Both the position numbers and the translations under genes were made by a program. Source: JANPLG01 sp964609085 (lineage in GTDB: Bacteria > Armatimonadota > SYMT01). From it: 64,000 nt of DNA. The stretch covers positions 55,497 through 119,496 of the forward strand of contig CAZSRZ010000001.1 in NCBI GenBank assembly GCA_964609085.1, written 5' to 3'. How positions within the stretch are numbered: position 1 is the first letter of the stretch; every line of letters begins with the position of its first letter. The notes below the pieces were generated by a model. It was not told where the DNA came from. It saw only the letters and a list, made by a program, of their open reading frames with translations, and searched no databases. Shown piece by piece: positions 51,012-59,802 of this stretch.

Positions 51012-53102
51012 ATGCGTCCGACCCCACTCCGATTCTCGCGCCCCCTGCTCACGGCCGGGCTGCTTGCCGCGGCGATGTGTTGCCCCAGCCGAGCAGCGCA
51101 CGCTCAGGCGGGGATGGGCGTGGATCCCGGCCTCGACGGATTCTACAAACCCGGCAAATGGATTCCCGTCCGTCTCAGCCTGAGCAACCAGGGTGCCGCC
51201 GCGCGAGTTAACGTGGAGGCTACTCTCGGTTTCACCCCCGAGGGCGGGACGGTCTATCGATATCCGGATCGGACCCTTCCCAATGGCGCCAATGAGGTCC
51301 ACACCCTGTATGTCCGGGACACAGGGGCCTTCGGCGGCCAGTCGTTGTTGGTGACGATGCGGCGGGAAGGGCGCGTGGTCGGGCGTCCCTTCCGGCAAAA
51401 CCTTCGGGCGGTCTCAGGAGGCGACTGGTTGATCACGGCCTTTGGGAGCGATCGGTTTCTCGCAACGATGAAGCGATTGAACGGGGCACAACACCCGCGC
51501 GGCCCAGGGCAACCAGCCGGGTCGTTTGCGCCCCAGAGCAACGTCGCCAGCGTGAGCGTAGCCACACTCCCCGTAAACAAGATTCCGGATCGCTGGCAAG
51601 GATTATCAGCAGCGGACGTGGTGTTTGTGGGAGATGTGAGTGAGCGTGACTTCGCGCCCGAGCAATTGCAAAGCCTTCGCGACTACGTAGTCTCCGGCGG
51701 AACCCTCGTCGTCACAGGGGGAGACGGCACTCTGTCGCTCGCCGGTCCCTTCTTCCGTGAGTTGATCCCCGTGACGGTGCGCGGCACGTACGCCGCTGAT
51801 GTCACCGGCGCCCTCGGCAGGGGGCGGGATGCTGCCGGTCCCGTCGGCACAGCGCTCATCTCGGACGTGCGACCAAAGCCTGGGGCCCAGGTGCGCCTGC
51901 GCGTCCGCGACGGACATCCGCTGTCGGTGGTCGGCCAGCGGGGCGGCGGGTGCGTGGTCTTCCTCGGATTTGATCCTGGCCAATCCCCATTCCGCGAATG
52001 GGATGGTCTCACCGGCCAACTCACTTCGACGCTGGATGTGCCCGGGTCGGGCACGTTGTTCGACCAGTTTGGGCAGGATGACGCGGGTGATGACAGGTAC
52101 CAGGCCGCCTATTCCGGTCGTTACTCCGAGAACCAGCTCGCCCGCGCACCCTACGGCATCGCTCAGTTGGACATCCCGGCCTTTTACCTCGTCGCTTTGT
52201 TCATGGTGGCCTACGTTGTCGTTCTCGTGCCGGTGAACTACTTCATCCTGCGAAAGCTGGATAAGAAGGAACTGGCGTGGCTGACAACGCCGCTCATCGT
52301 CATCCTCTTCAGCGTTGGCGCTTACGTGATCGGTTACGGCATCAAGGGCGGCCGCACATTGATAGCGCGGGTCGGCGTGGCGGAGGCGTGGGTCGGTGAC
52401 GACACCGCGTCCGCGGTCACCTTCAGCGGCCTCTTCAGCCCCTCCCGCGCGAGCTACGACCTGCAACTGGCCAACTCGGACCCCGGGGCGCAGTCCGAAG
52501 CCTCGTCTACCCTCCTTTCCTACCCGTTCTCCTCGCGCTCGGCGCCCCGGCAAGTCTATGTCCAGGATGAGACCCAGCGGCTGCTGGGATTTCCTGTCGA
52601 CATGTGGGCCATGCAGATTCTGCGCACAGAAGGGTTGCTCCGCCTGAGTACTCCGGGGCGCGCGGGTTTTGCTGGAGATCTCCAGATACGGCGCGGGCGA
52701 CTTACTGGCTCCCTGCGCAATGACGGACGGGCCACGATCGAAAGCGCCTACCTGATTGAGGGCGACGGGCTGGCGCGCTCACTGGGCGACGTGCCCCCGG
52801 GGAAGGTCATCTCGATCGATGCGCTCAGCTCCCCCGGCTCAGTCGGGATCCCAGGGGACGCCTTCACCGGGCTGACAGGTAAGGGCGAGCAATCCCGAAT
52901 CCGCCGGACGGTGCTGGAGAGTGTCCTAAAGAGCCAGCAGTGGGGCGCCGGCGCGGTCGGACCGCTCCAGGACACAGGCCCGCGCATCATCGGGTGGCTG
53001 CGTGAACCGATCGGCCGGTTGAAGGCAAACGGCGCCATCCCTCGGGAGCAAACCGCAACTCTATTCGTGCTGCACCTGCAGCGTCAGCCGGCATCGCCGT
53101 AA
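51012..53102 (+). CDS. secreted/membrane protein with GATase-like domain, ABC-system partner
   Basis: 696 residues. A signal peptide (RPLLTAGLLAAAMCCPSRAAHAQ) leads into a beta-sandwich (GFYKPGKWIPVRLSLSNQGAAARVNVEATLGF). An alpha/beta domain resembling class I amidotransferases (ADVVFVGDVSERDFAPEQLQSLRDYVVSGGTLVVTGGD) follows, then two membrane helices (about 383-445), and a C-terminal periplasmic beta domain. No active-site Cys is evident. Proteins of this shape are common upstream of ABC-2 export operons. The ABC ATPase follows 10 bp later, so it is most likely a subunit or regulator of that system. It has no exact family name from my reading. Confidence 0.72.
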   Translation: MRPTPLRFSRPLLTAGLLAAAMCCPSRAAHAQAGMGVDPGLDGFYKPGKWIPVRLSLSNQGAAARVNVEATLGFTPEGGTVYRYPDRTLPNGANEVHTLYVRDTGAFGGQSLLVTMRREGRVVGRPFRQNLRAVSGGDWLITAFGSDRFLATMKRLNGAQHPRGPGQPAGSFAPQSNVASVSVATLPVNKIPDRWQGLSAADVVFVGDVSERDFAPEQLQSLRDYVVSGGTLVVTGGDGTLSLAGPFFRELIPVTVRGTYAADVTGALGRGRDAAGPVGTALISDVRPKPGAQVRLRVRDGHPLSVVGQRGGGCVVFLGFDPGQSPFREWDGLTGQLTSTLDVPGSGTLFDQFGQDDAGDDRYQAAYSGRYSENQLARAPYGIAQLDIPAFYLVALFMVAYVVVLVPVNYFILRKLDKKELAWLTTPLIVILFSVGAYVIGYGIKGGRTLIARVGVAEAWVGDDTASAVTFSGLFSPSRASYDLQLANSDPGAQSEASSTLLSYPFSSRSAPRQVYVQDETQRLLGFPVDMWAMQILRTEGLLRLSTPGRAGFAGDLQIRRGRLTGSLRNDGRATIESAYLIEGDGLARSLGDVPPGKVISIDALSSPGSVGIPGDAFTGLTGKGEQSRIRRTVLESVLKSQQWGAGAVGPLQDTGPRIIGWLREPIGRLKANGAIPREQTATLFVLHLQRQPASP

Positions 53103-53112
53103 GGAGCCGTCA

Positions 53113-54045
53113 GTGGTCGAGATCCAGAACCTACGCAAGGAGTACTCCAATCACCTGGTCGCGGTGAAAGACCTCTCCTTGCGGCTTGAGCGCGGCGATA
53201 TCTTCGGCTTCATCGGCCCGAACGGTGCGGGGAAGACGACGACGATCAAGATGCTGGCGACGCTGCTGCGCCCGACGTCCGGCCGCGCCTTCATCAACGG
53301 CGTCGACGTGACGCGCGAACCCGAAAAAGTGCGCGGCATGATCGGGTACATGCCCGACAACTTCGGGGTGTACGACGACATCAAGGTATGGGAATACCTT
53401 GATTTCTTCGCGGCTGCGTACAAGATCCCCCGCGACAAGCGACCCAGGATCATCGACGACGTGCTCGAACTAACGGACCTGACGGTCAAGAAGGACAGCT
53501 ACGTCGAGGAGCTCAGCCGCGGGATGAAGCAGCGCCTCTGTCTGGCGAAAACTCTGGTGCATGACCCTCAGGTGTTGCTGCTGGACGAGCCGGCCTCTGG
53601 GCTGGACCCACGTGCCCGCATTGAAATCAAGGAGCTATTAAAGGAACTGCGTAAGATGGGAAAGACGATTATCATCTCATCTCACATCCTTCCCGAGCTC
53701 TCGGATTTCTGCAATAAGATTGGGATCATTGAGCGCGGCGAGATGATCGTGAGCGGCGACGTTTCTGCGATCGTGCGTCAGGTGAGCGGCGGACACACAC
53801 TCGACATGCTGGTGGTGCCCGACGACACGGAGCCCGCGGTCGCTTTCCTTGCCAGTCAGCCCACCGTGCGGGGTACCAAGCTCGTCGACGGCCACCTCAA
53901 GATCGAGTACGTGGGCGATCCCGACGAGACCCATGCCATCTTGAGCGCACTGGTGCGGCAGGGGATCCGAGTGCGTTCGTTCACAGAGGAACAGACTGAC
54001 CTGGAAGACATTTTCATGAAGGTCACCCGCGGCGCCGTGAACTAG
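53113..54045 (+). CDS. ABC transporter ATP-binding protein (ABC-2 type)
   Basis: 310 residues starting at a GTG. Walker A is GPNGAGKTT (about 37-45), the signature ELSRGMKQRL, Walker B LLLDEPASGLDPRA, and H-loop ISSHILPEL. The C-terminal 80 residues (about 230-310) form the extra domain seen in the CcmA/NatA export group. It powers the two permeases encoded directly downstream. The signature reads LSRG rather than LSGG, an accepted variant. Confidence 0.94.
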   Translation: MVEIQNLRKEYSNHLVAVKDLSLRLERGDIFGFIGPNGAGKTTTIKMLATLLRPTSGRAFINGVDVTREPEKVRGMIGYMPDNFGVYDDIKVWEYLDFFAAAYKIPRDKRPRIIDDVLELTDLTVKKDSYVEELSRGMKQRLCLAKTLVHDPQVLLLDEPASGLDPRARIEIKELLKELRKMGKTIIISSHILPELSDFCNKIGIIERGEMIVSGDVSAIVRQVSGGHTLDMLVVPDDTEPAVAFLASQPTVRGTKLVDGHLKIEYVGDPDETHAILSALVRQGIRVRSFTEEQTDLEDIFMKVTRGAVN

Positions 54046-54070
54046 CGCCCACTCCCGCGGACCAACTGGA

Positions 54071-55792
54071 ATGCCCTCATCCACCGCGGATCCCGAAGCT
54101 GGTCCAAGCACAGAGCCCGCCGCGCCTCGGCAGAGCAGGGCAGCAACTGCCCTGGAGGGACTGGCGCTCGCCACGTGGCACAACCCTATCCTGGTGAAGG
54201 AGTTTCGGTCCCGCATGCGCGGCAGCCGAGCCTACTGGATCCTGTTCGTCTACACGGGGCTTCTCGCCGCCGTGCTGGGCTTGTGGTACTTCGCGTACTG
54301 GGCGACGATCACGTCCACACCGGAACTCGCTACCGGACGGGGTGCTCAGGACCTCGGCCGCGGCATGTACTACTTTGTCTTCATCGCCCAGGCGGTGATG
54401 ACGGCTCTGATCACGCCGGGGATCACTGCGGGCACCATCACCATCGAGCGTGAGCAGCGCTCCTACGAGTTGCTGGTGACTACCCCTCTCCGGGGCCGGC
54501 ATCTCATCTTCGGCAAGCTCTCCGCGGCCGTCTCATTCGTGGTGCTGTTGCTCACGGCCTCACTCCCACTGGTCAGCATCTCGTTCCTTGTCGGCGGAGT
54601 AGCGCCCGAGGAACTCTTCTTCAGCTACCTGATCCTCATCGTCAACGGATTCCTGTGTGGGGCTGTCGGCATCTTCTGGTCGTCCGCGCTCCGGTCGACG
54701 GCGATGGCTACAGTCGTAGCCTACCTGACCGTGCTCACCCTGTTTCTGGCGACGATGGTTGTGAGCCTCGTGGCGCAGGCCTGGTCCATGAGTTCCCAGG
54801 GGGCATCCTTCATCCCCCTGCAAAGCGTCAGCCCCGTTGGCGCAACACTTCGGGCCGTCCAGCCAGAGTGGTTCCTGCGTGGGCAGCTCCCGGCATGGGT
54901 AGGGGGCCTGGTGATCAATGTGGTGCTGGGCGTCTACCTGATGCTCGCCGCGGAAGAAAAGCTCGAGCACTTCAACAAGCCGTCCGCCTGGTTGGTTCGC
55001 CTCTGGGCGACACTTGCCTGGACCGTGTTTGCCGTCTTCCTCTTTTCCCCGATCCTGGGCCATTGTGCGAGAGCCGTCAGCACGCCGCAGGCAGGGGACG
55101 AGGCGATGGCGACGCTGTGCGGCACATTCCTCGCCGCGCTCCTCCTGCTCGCGCCTGTACTCAATACCGGCGACCTGGTCGTATCTCGCGGAGAGTCGGC
55201 GCTTCGGCGCTACCTTGCGGGCTTGTTGCCGCACCGGATGTTTCGGAGAGACCTGCCATCCGGGGCTCCCCTGTTGATCCTCTGGGCAGCCATTCCGTTC
55301 GGCCTGATCCTCCTCAACGGGGGCACGACCGCGGCGGCAGGAATGACGAACCTCCGGCACGTGTTCCTGCCCGCGGCGATCATGTCCCTCGCAGTGCTGT
55401 CCGCCGTCGTCGCGATGGGGCACTATCTTTCCATTGCCCTGCCCAGCCGTTGGACGGCCTGCGCGCTCACTTACCTGGGCGTTGCGGTGCTGATGGTGGT
55501 CCCCTACTCTGCCCGAGCGCTCGCGTCGGCAGCATTGGCGTCAGACCGCCCGGCCACACTCCTCTTCCAGCCGCTCTACCTCTTTCCCTGGAGCGCCTTG
55601 CACGCGGTGGGGAACCCCGCGGACTATCTCGCCGAGCATCCCCGAATGCTGCTGCAGGGTGTCGCTCCGCACTGGCTCGTGACGTCGGCACTCTACTCCG
55701 TCCTGGCGGCGATTTTCTTCGGGCTGACATTGGTCGCTACCGCCCGAGCCGGGCGCAGATTGCGCAGCACGCCGCCTCTCGGAGCCGAGTGA
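54071..55792 (+). CDS. ABC-2 type transporter permease
   Basis: 573 residues with about 11-12 membrane helices. The front HNPILVKEFRSRMRGSRAYWILFVYTGLLA and the ITIEREQRSYELLVTTPLRGRHLIFGKLSAA coupling segment are typical of ABC-2 permeases (NatB / ABC2_membrane_2 type). It starts 25 bp after the ATPase. It probably pairs with the second permease below as a heterodimer. The substrate is unknown. Confidence 0.88.
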   Translation: MPSSTADPEAGPSTEPAAPRQSRAATALEGLALATWHNPILVKEFRSRMRGSRAYWILFVYTGLLAAVLGLWYFAYWATITSTPELATGRGAQDLGRGMYYFVFIAQAVMTALITPGITAGTITIEREQRSYELLVTTPLRGRHLIFGKLSAAVSFVVLLLTASLPLVSISFLVGGVAPEELFFSYLILIVNGFLCGAVGIFWSSALRSTAMATVVAYLTVLTLFLATMVVSLVAQAWSMSSQGASFIPLQSVSPVGATLRAVQPEWFLRGQLPAWVGGLVINVVLGVYLMLAAEEKLEHFNKPSAWLVRLWATLAWTVFAVFLFSPILGHCARAVSTPQAGDEAMATLCGTFLAALLLLAPVLNTGDLVVSRGESALRRYLAGLLPHRMFRRDLPSGAPLLILWAAIPFGLILLNGGTTAAAGMTNLRHVFLPAAIMSLAVLSAVVAMGHYLSIALPSRWTACALTYLGVAVLMVVPYSARALASAALASDRPATLLFQPLYLFPWSALHAVGNPADYLAEHPRMLLQGVAPHWLVTSALYSVLAAIFFGLTLVATARAGRRLRSTPPLGAE

Positions 55793-55799
55793 CAATTCC

Positions 55800-56867
55800 G
55801 TGGTGAGGCGTACCGCTACCCGAGCCTGGAGCGCGATCTCTGGGCTCTTTGCGGAGAACCCGGTCCTGTGGCGCGAATTGCGGTCCCGCCAGCGCGGTGG
55901 CCGGGGCGGCCTGACCCTTGCTGTCTGCGTCGGGTTCATGGCCCTGACGGTCCTGGTTCTCTATTTTTTCATCTCCAACTCCGTGGCCCAGGGCGACTGG
56001 TCGCCGGCGGACCTCTCGGTGGCGGGCAGGAGGCTCTGGTTCGTTGGGGCCGCGGTGCTGACCGTTATTCTGCTTGCGGTGGTCCCCGGGCTGACCTGCG
56101 GCGCCATCACACGGGAGCGTGAGCGCGAGATGCTGCCGCTCTTGATGCTGACTCTGGAGTCGCCCGCCCGAATCGCATTCGGGAAGGCGCTTGCCGGTGC
56201 CCTGTTCGGCTGGAGCCTGGTGCTGGCCTCTGTACCGCCCCTGTCGATCGCCCTGGTGCTGGGAGGGCTTTCCCCTGGTGAGGTCGCGCTGACGGCGGGA
56301 ATGCTTCTCTGCCTCGTGGCCGTGCTCGCCGGACTGGGGCTCTGCGCCTCAGCCTTTTGCGGTACCACCCGCCTGGCGTCGGGGATCAGCTACCTGCTGA
56401 CCGGGCTCTGGACACTCGGCCTGCCGATCAGCGTCACCTTACTCTCCCTTGCCCCCCAATGGATGGAGATGGGGGAAGGCGGCATGCTCCTGGCGCTGGC
56501 CGCGTGGCTGGCAGCATCTGCGCCTGGAGGGTTCGTGCTTGGGGCCACGGCAGGAGCCCTGGTGCAGCGTCGGGCGGGCCGTCCACTCGTGCGCGCCGAA
56601 TGCTGGGGAATCGGCGGGCTGGGCTGGCTGGCTTGCACGGCGACGATTCACGTACCGGGGGCCGCTGATCTGCTTCTCAGCAACTCTCTCTGGCGGGTGT
56701 CTAACCCCGTGGTAGTGGCAGTGATGATGGTTGACGACAGTTCGAGTGGAAGCCCCCCAGTGTCGTCGCATCTGGCGATGGCCGCGCTGGCTGCAGTGAT
56801 GGGCCTTCTCTCTGTGCTGCTCACTGCAGCGGCGGCAGCTCGGCTCCGTGCGAACCGGGCCGAGTGA
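55800..56867 (+). CDS. ABC-2 type transporter permease, second subunit
   Basis: 355 residues and about 6-7 helices. NPVLWRELRSRQRGG at the start and ITREREREMLPLLMLTLESPARIAFGKALAGALFGW repeat the ABC-2 pattern of the upstream gene, so the two are paralogous halves of different length. It begins at a GTG 7 bp after the previous stop. It ends 126 bp before the coiled-coil gene. Confidence 0.86.
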   Translation: MVRRTATRAWSAISGLFAENPVLWRELRSRQRGGRGGLTLAVCVGFMALTVLVLYFFISNSVAQGDWSPADLSVAGRRLWFVGAAVLTVILLAVVPGLTCGAITREREREMLPLLMLTLESPARIAFGKALAGALFGWSLVLASVPPLSIALVLGGLSPGEVALTAGMLLCLVAVLAGLGLCASAFCGTTRLASGISYLLTGLWTLGLPISVTLLSLAPQWMEMGEGGMLLALAAWLAASAPGGFVLGATAGALVQRRAGRPLVRAECWGIGGLGWLACTATIHVPGAADLLLSNSLWRVSNPVVVAVMMVDDSSSGSPPVSSHLAMAALAAVMGLLSVLLTAAAAARLRANRAE

Positions 56868-56992
56868 CGGCGAAACCCAACGGGTTGGGCAGCGTTCTGA
56901 TCTGTAGCGGATACTGGTCTGGACGTGCGCCCCCCGCCTGCGGATAATCCAGGTATCGCCTCAGCCAGTTGCTCGACAGGTCCGGAAGCAGA

Positions 56993-58732
56993 ATGAGTCA
57001 CCAACAGCTCTTGCAAACCCGCGTCACGCAGGTGCAGCGTCGCGCTCGGATCCTGATCGCCCAGCAGTGGTCGTGTATCGGGCTCACCGCTGGCTTGCTC
57101 CTTGCGCTGCCGCTCGTGCTCTCCACCCGCATGCTCTGGTGGACGGACGCCGTGGACTACCTGTGGGCTCCCGCCCTAGCAGGAGCCGTTCTCGGCGGGC
57201 TTTTCGGCTGGACGCGGCGGGTGACGCCGATGCAAGCAGCGATTCTCGCGGACGAGCGGGCCGGGCTCAAAGAACGTCTCTCGACGGCCCTGTGGCTGAG
57301 CGCCGCGGGCTCCGAGTCGGCATTGGCTAGTGCACAGCTTGCGGACGCGGCCACGCATGCTGAGAGCCTGCGGGCGACCAGCGTTCTTCCCTGGCGCCCC
57401 CCGCAGCACTGGAAGTGGCTGCTCGGCGCGCTTACCCTCCTGCTCGCCGTTGTCTACCTGCCTTCTCTCCCGTTCTTCCGCAGCCCGCAGGACCGGATCG
57501 ACCAGGAAGCGATGCGTCTGCAGGGCGCACAGATGCAAAAGGTGGCCAAGGATCTGGAAAAGCAGATCGCGCGGCAAAAGGACGACCCGAACGGCGAGAT
57601 CCTGCGCCGCGTTGCCCGGGAGATGCAGCGGCTGGGCAAGGACCAGGCCAGGGGCCGTGTCCCAAAGAAGCAGGCGCTCCTGAAGATGAACGAGCTGCAG
57701 CGACAGCTCAAGGAGGCCGGCGAGAAGATGGGCGGTAGCGGCCGCGCGTCCAAGTCCACCGACGCCGCCGCCGACGAGATGAAACAGGCGGCCGAGCGGG
57801 CCCGACGCCAGGGCGATCAGGAACGCGCGAGGCAGCTCGAGCAGATGGCCGACAACCTCAAGAAGAAAGACTTCGACGGGGCCCGCAAGCAGCTTGAGCA
57901 GCTCGCGCAGAAGATGAAGGAAGGGAAGATGAGCGCTGAGGAGGCCGGCAAGGCCGCCGAGATGCTGCAACAGATGGCCCAGTCGATGTCCGGGTCCGAT
58001 CTGGAGAAGGCATCACAGCAGCTCAAGCAGGCATCCAAGGAATTGCAGAAGGCGGCGCAGGAGGCGAGGAAGCTGCAACAGCAGATGGCCTCCGCCAAGA
58101 GCGATGCCGAGAGGCAGAAGCTCCAGCAGCAGGCGAGCCAGCAGCTTCAGCAGTGCACGCAGAAGGCGGGGGATCAGACCCAGCAGTCAGCTTCGTCCTG
58201 CCAGTCATCCGGCCAGAACCAGCAGGCCGCCAGCCAGGCGCAGCAGCTCTCCCAGGCTTTGCAGTCGGCTCAGCAGTCACTTCAGCGCGCGGGACAGAAG
58301 TCCGCGCAGAGCGGTCAACAGGGCGAGGCTTCGCCATCCGAAATGGGTGAGGAGTTCCAGCCCGGGCAGTCCGGTTCGCCACAGTCGACGGGTGGTCAGC
58401 AGGGTGGGAAGCCGACCAACGGCCAGCAGGGAAGTCGCAGGGCCCAGGGCAGCCAGGGCGGTCGTGGCGGCTTCGGCGGCTCCGCTGGAGCACAGCAGCC
58501 TCTGCCCGGAGTGAAGGCGAACAAGCTCGCTCCCTACCAGGTGGATGAGAAGGGCCGGAAACTCACCCGCAGCTACATGGGAACGCCCGACCCGACCCAG
58601 GACAGGGCCGCGTACTATAGCGTCGCTCCGGAGAGCCGCCGCGCGGCCGAGGCGTCGCTGGGCCGTGAGGATATCCCCAACGGCTACAAGAAGCAGGTCC
58701 GGGATTACTTCGACGCCATCCAGCCCCGCTGA
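56993..58732 (+). CDS. membrane-anchored coiled-coil protein, Gln/Lys-rich
   Basis: 579 residues. Two helices near residues 25-75 and one at about 140-160 anchor it (SCIGLTAGLLLALPLVLS, LLGALTLLLAVVYLPSL), and a cytosolic loop DERAGLKERLSTALWLS lies between them. The rest to about residue 480 is a long charged, Gln-rich coiled coil (KDLEKQIARQKDDP, ARQLEQMADNLKKKD, KASQQLKQASKELQKAAQ, QSLQRAGQKSAQSG). A Gly/Ser/Gln-rich stretch and a conserved-looking tail (YYSVAPESRRAAEASLGREDIPNGYKKQVRDYFDAI) follow. It matches the DUF4175-like layout seen near MoxR genes in several phyla. The start at 56993 is chosen because GGAAG lies just upstream. Confidence 0.75.
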   Translation: MSHQQLLQTRVTQVQRRARILIAQQWSCIGLTAGLLLALPLVLSTRMLWWTDAVDYLWAPALAGAVLGGLFGWTRRVTPMQAAILADERAGLKERLSTALWLSAAGSESALASAQLADAATHAESLRATSVLPWRPPQHWKWLLGALTLLLAVVYLPSLPFFRSPQDRIDQEAMRLQGAQMQKVAKDLEKQIARQKDDPNGEILRRVAREMQRLGKDQARGRVPKKQALLKMNELQRQLKEAGEKMGGSGRASKSTDAAADEMKQAAERARRQGDQERARQLEQMADNLKKKDFDGARKQLEQLAQKMKEGKMSAEEAGKAAEMLQQMAQSMSGSDLEKASQQLKQASKELQKAAQEARKLQQQMASAKSDAERQKLQQQASQQLQQCTQKAGDQTQQSASSCQSSGQNQQAASQAQQLSQALQSAQQSLQRAGQKSAQSGQQGEASPSEMGEEFQPGQSGSPQSTGGQQGGKPTNGQQGSRRAQGSQGGRGGFGGSAGAQQPLPGVKANKLAPYQVDEKGRKLTRSYMGTPDPTQDRAAYYSVAPESRRAAEASLGREDIPNGYKKQVRDYFDAIQPR

Positions 58733-58773
58733 CCGTCCCTGCCGCCGGCGGGGAAGACAGGAACTCGTGTAGC

Positions 58774-59802
58774 TTGACCGACGCCGCAACCCTGCCATCC
58801 ACCCATGAAGTCCGCGCCCAGCGGTTCATGAGTCGCTATCGCCAACTCCGCGACGAGATCGGTAAATGCATCGTCGGTCAGGACGCGGTGGTCGAGAGCG
58901 TTCTCATGTCAATCTTTGCCGGCGGCCACGCGCTCCTCGAAGGCGTGCCCGGGCTAGGCAAGACGTTGTTGGTCCGGACGATCAGTGAAGCGTTGGACCT
59001 GCAGTTCAACCGCATCCAGTTCACCCCCGACCTGATGCCGGCAGACATCACAGGGACCAACATCGTCATTGAGGATCAGTCCGGCGGACGGCACTTCCAG
59101 TTCCAAACCGGACCGGTCTTCGCCAACATCCTGCTCGCTGACGAGATCAACCGCGCCACGCCCAAGACACAGTCCGCCCTGCTGGAAGCCATGCAGGAGC
59201 ACTCGGTGACCGTCGGTGGACACCTCCACAGGCTGGGGGAGCCGTTTTTCGTGCTGGCGACACAGAATCCCCTCGAGCAGGAAGGGACGTATCCCCTGCC
59301 CGAGGCGCAGCTCGACCGGTTCCTGTTCAAGGTACTCGTGCCGTTCCCGACGCTCTCGGAACTCTCGGCGATTATGGATCGAACCACAGGGATCCTCTCG
59401 AGCACCGTCAACCCTGTGCTGACCGGAGCGGATGTGATCGAGATGCAACGATTCGCCCGCGAGATCCTCGTCGAGGGCCTCGTGAAAGAGTACGCGCTGA
59501 AGCTGGTCCTCGCCACCCACCCGGGGAGCGACTTCGCGACGGCAGGGGTGAAACGCTATGTCCGTTGCGGTGCAAGCCCGAGAGGCGGACAGGCGATCAT
59601 CCTGGCCGCAAAGATCCACGCCCTGCTCCAGGGACGTTACAACGTGGCGCTGGATGACGTCGACCACGTCGCCCTGCCCGCGTTGCGGCACCGCATTCTC
59701 CTCAACTTTGAGGGAGAGGCCGAGGGCATCACGACGGACACCGTCGTCGGGGAAATCCGACAGGCCATCCGCGAGAGCTCCCGAGCCGCGCTGCCCGTGT
59801 GA
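58774..59802 (+). CDS. MoxR-family AAA+ ATPase
   Basis: 342 residues. Walker A is GVPGLGKTLL, Walker B LLADEINRATPKTQSALLEAMQE, sensor 1 FVLATQNPLEQEGTYPLPEAQLDRF, and a lid domain follows (RYVRCGASPRGGQAIILAAK). MoxR proteins act as chaperones that help metal insertion or complex assembly, usually with von Willebrand A (DUF58/BatA) partners; none is present here. The start is TTG 58774; an ATG at 58828 is also in frame. It is 42 bp after the coiled-coil gene and overlaps the rhomboid start by 4 nt. Confidence 0.94.
   Translation: MTDAATLPSTHEVRAQRFMSRYRQLRDEIGKCIVGQDAVVESVLMSIFAGGHALLEGVPGLGKTLLVRTISEALDLQFNRIQFTPDLMPADITGTNIVIEDQSGGRHFQFQTGPVFANILLADEINRATPKTQSALLEAMQEHSVTVGGHLHRLGEPFFVLATQNPLEQEGTYPLPEAQLDRFLFKVLVPFPTLSELSAIMDRTTGILSSTVNPVLTGADVIEMQRFAREILVEGLVKEYALKLVLATHPGSDFATAGVKRYVRCGASPRGGQAIILAAKIHALLQGRYNVALDDVDHVALPALRHRILLNFEGEAEGITTDTVVGEIRQAIRESSRAALPV

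Noticed and set aside
57800..58450. Repeated Gln/Lys/Ala codons in the coiled-coil gene as a DNA repeat array
   Set aside because: The repetition is at protein level (coiled coil and Gln-rich low complexity) with varied codons; there is no regular DNA unit or spacer, so it is not a CRISPR or satellite.
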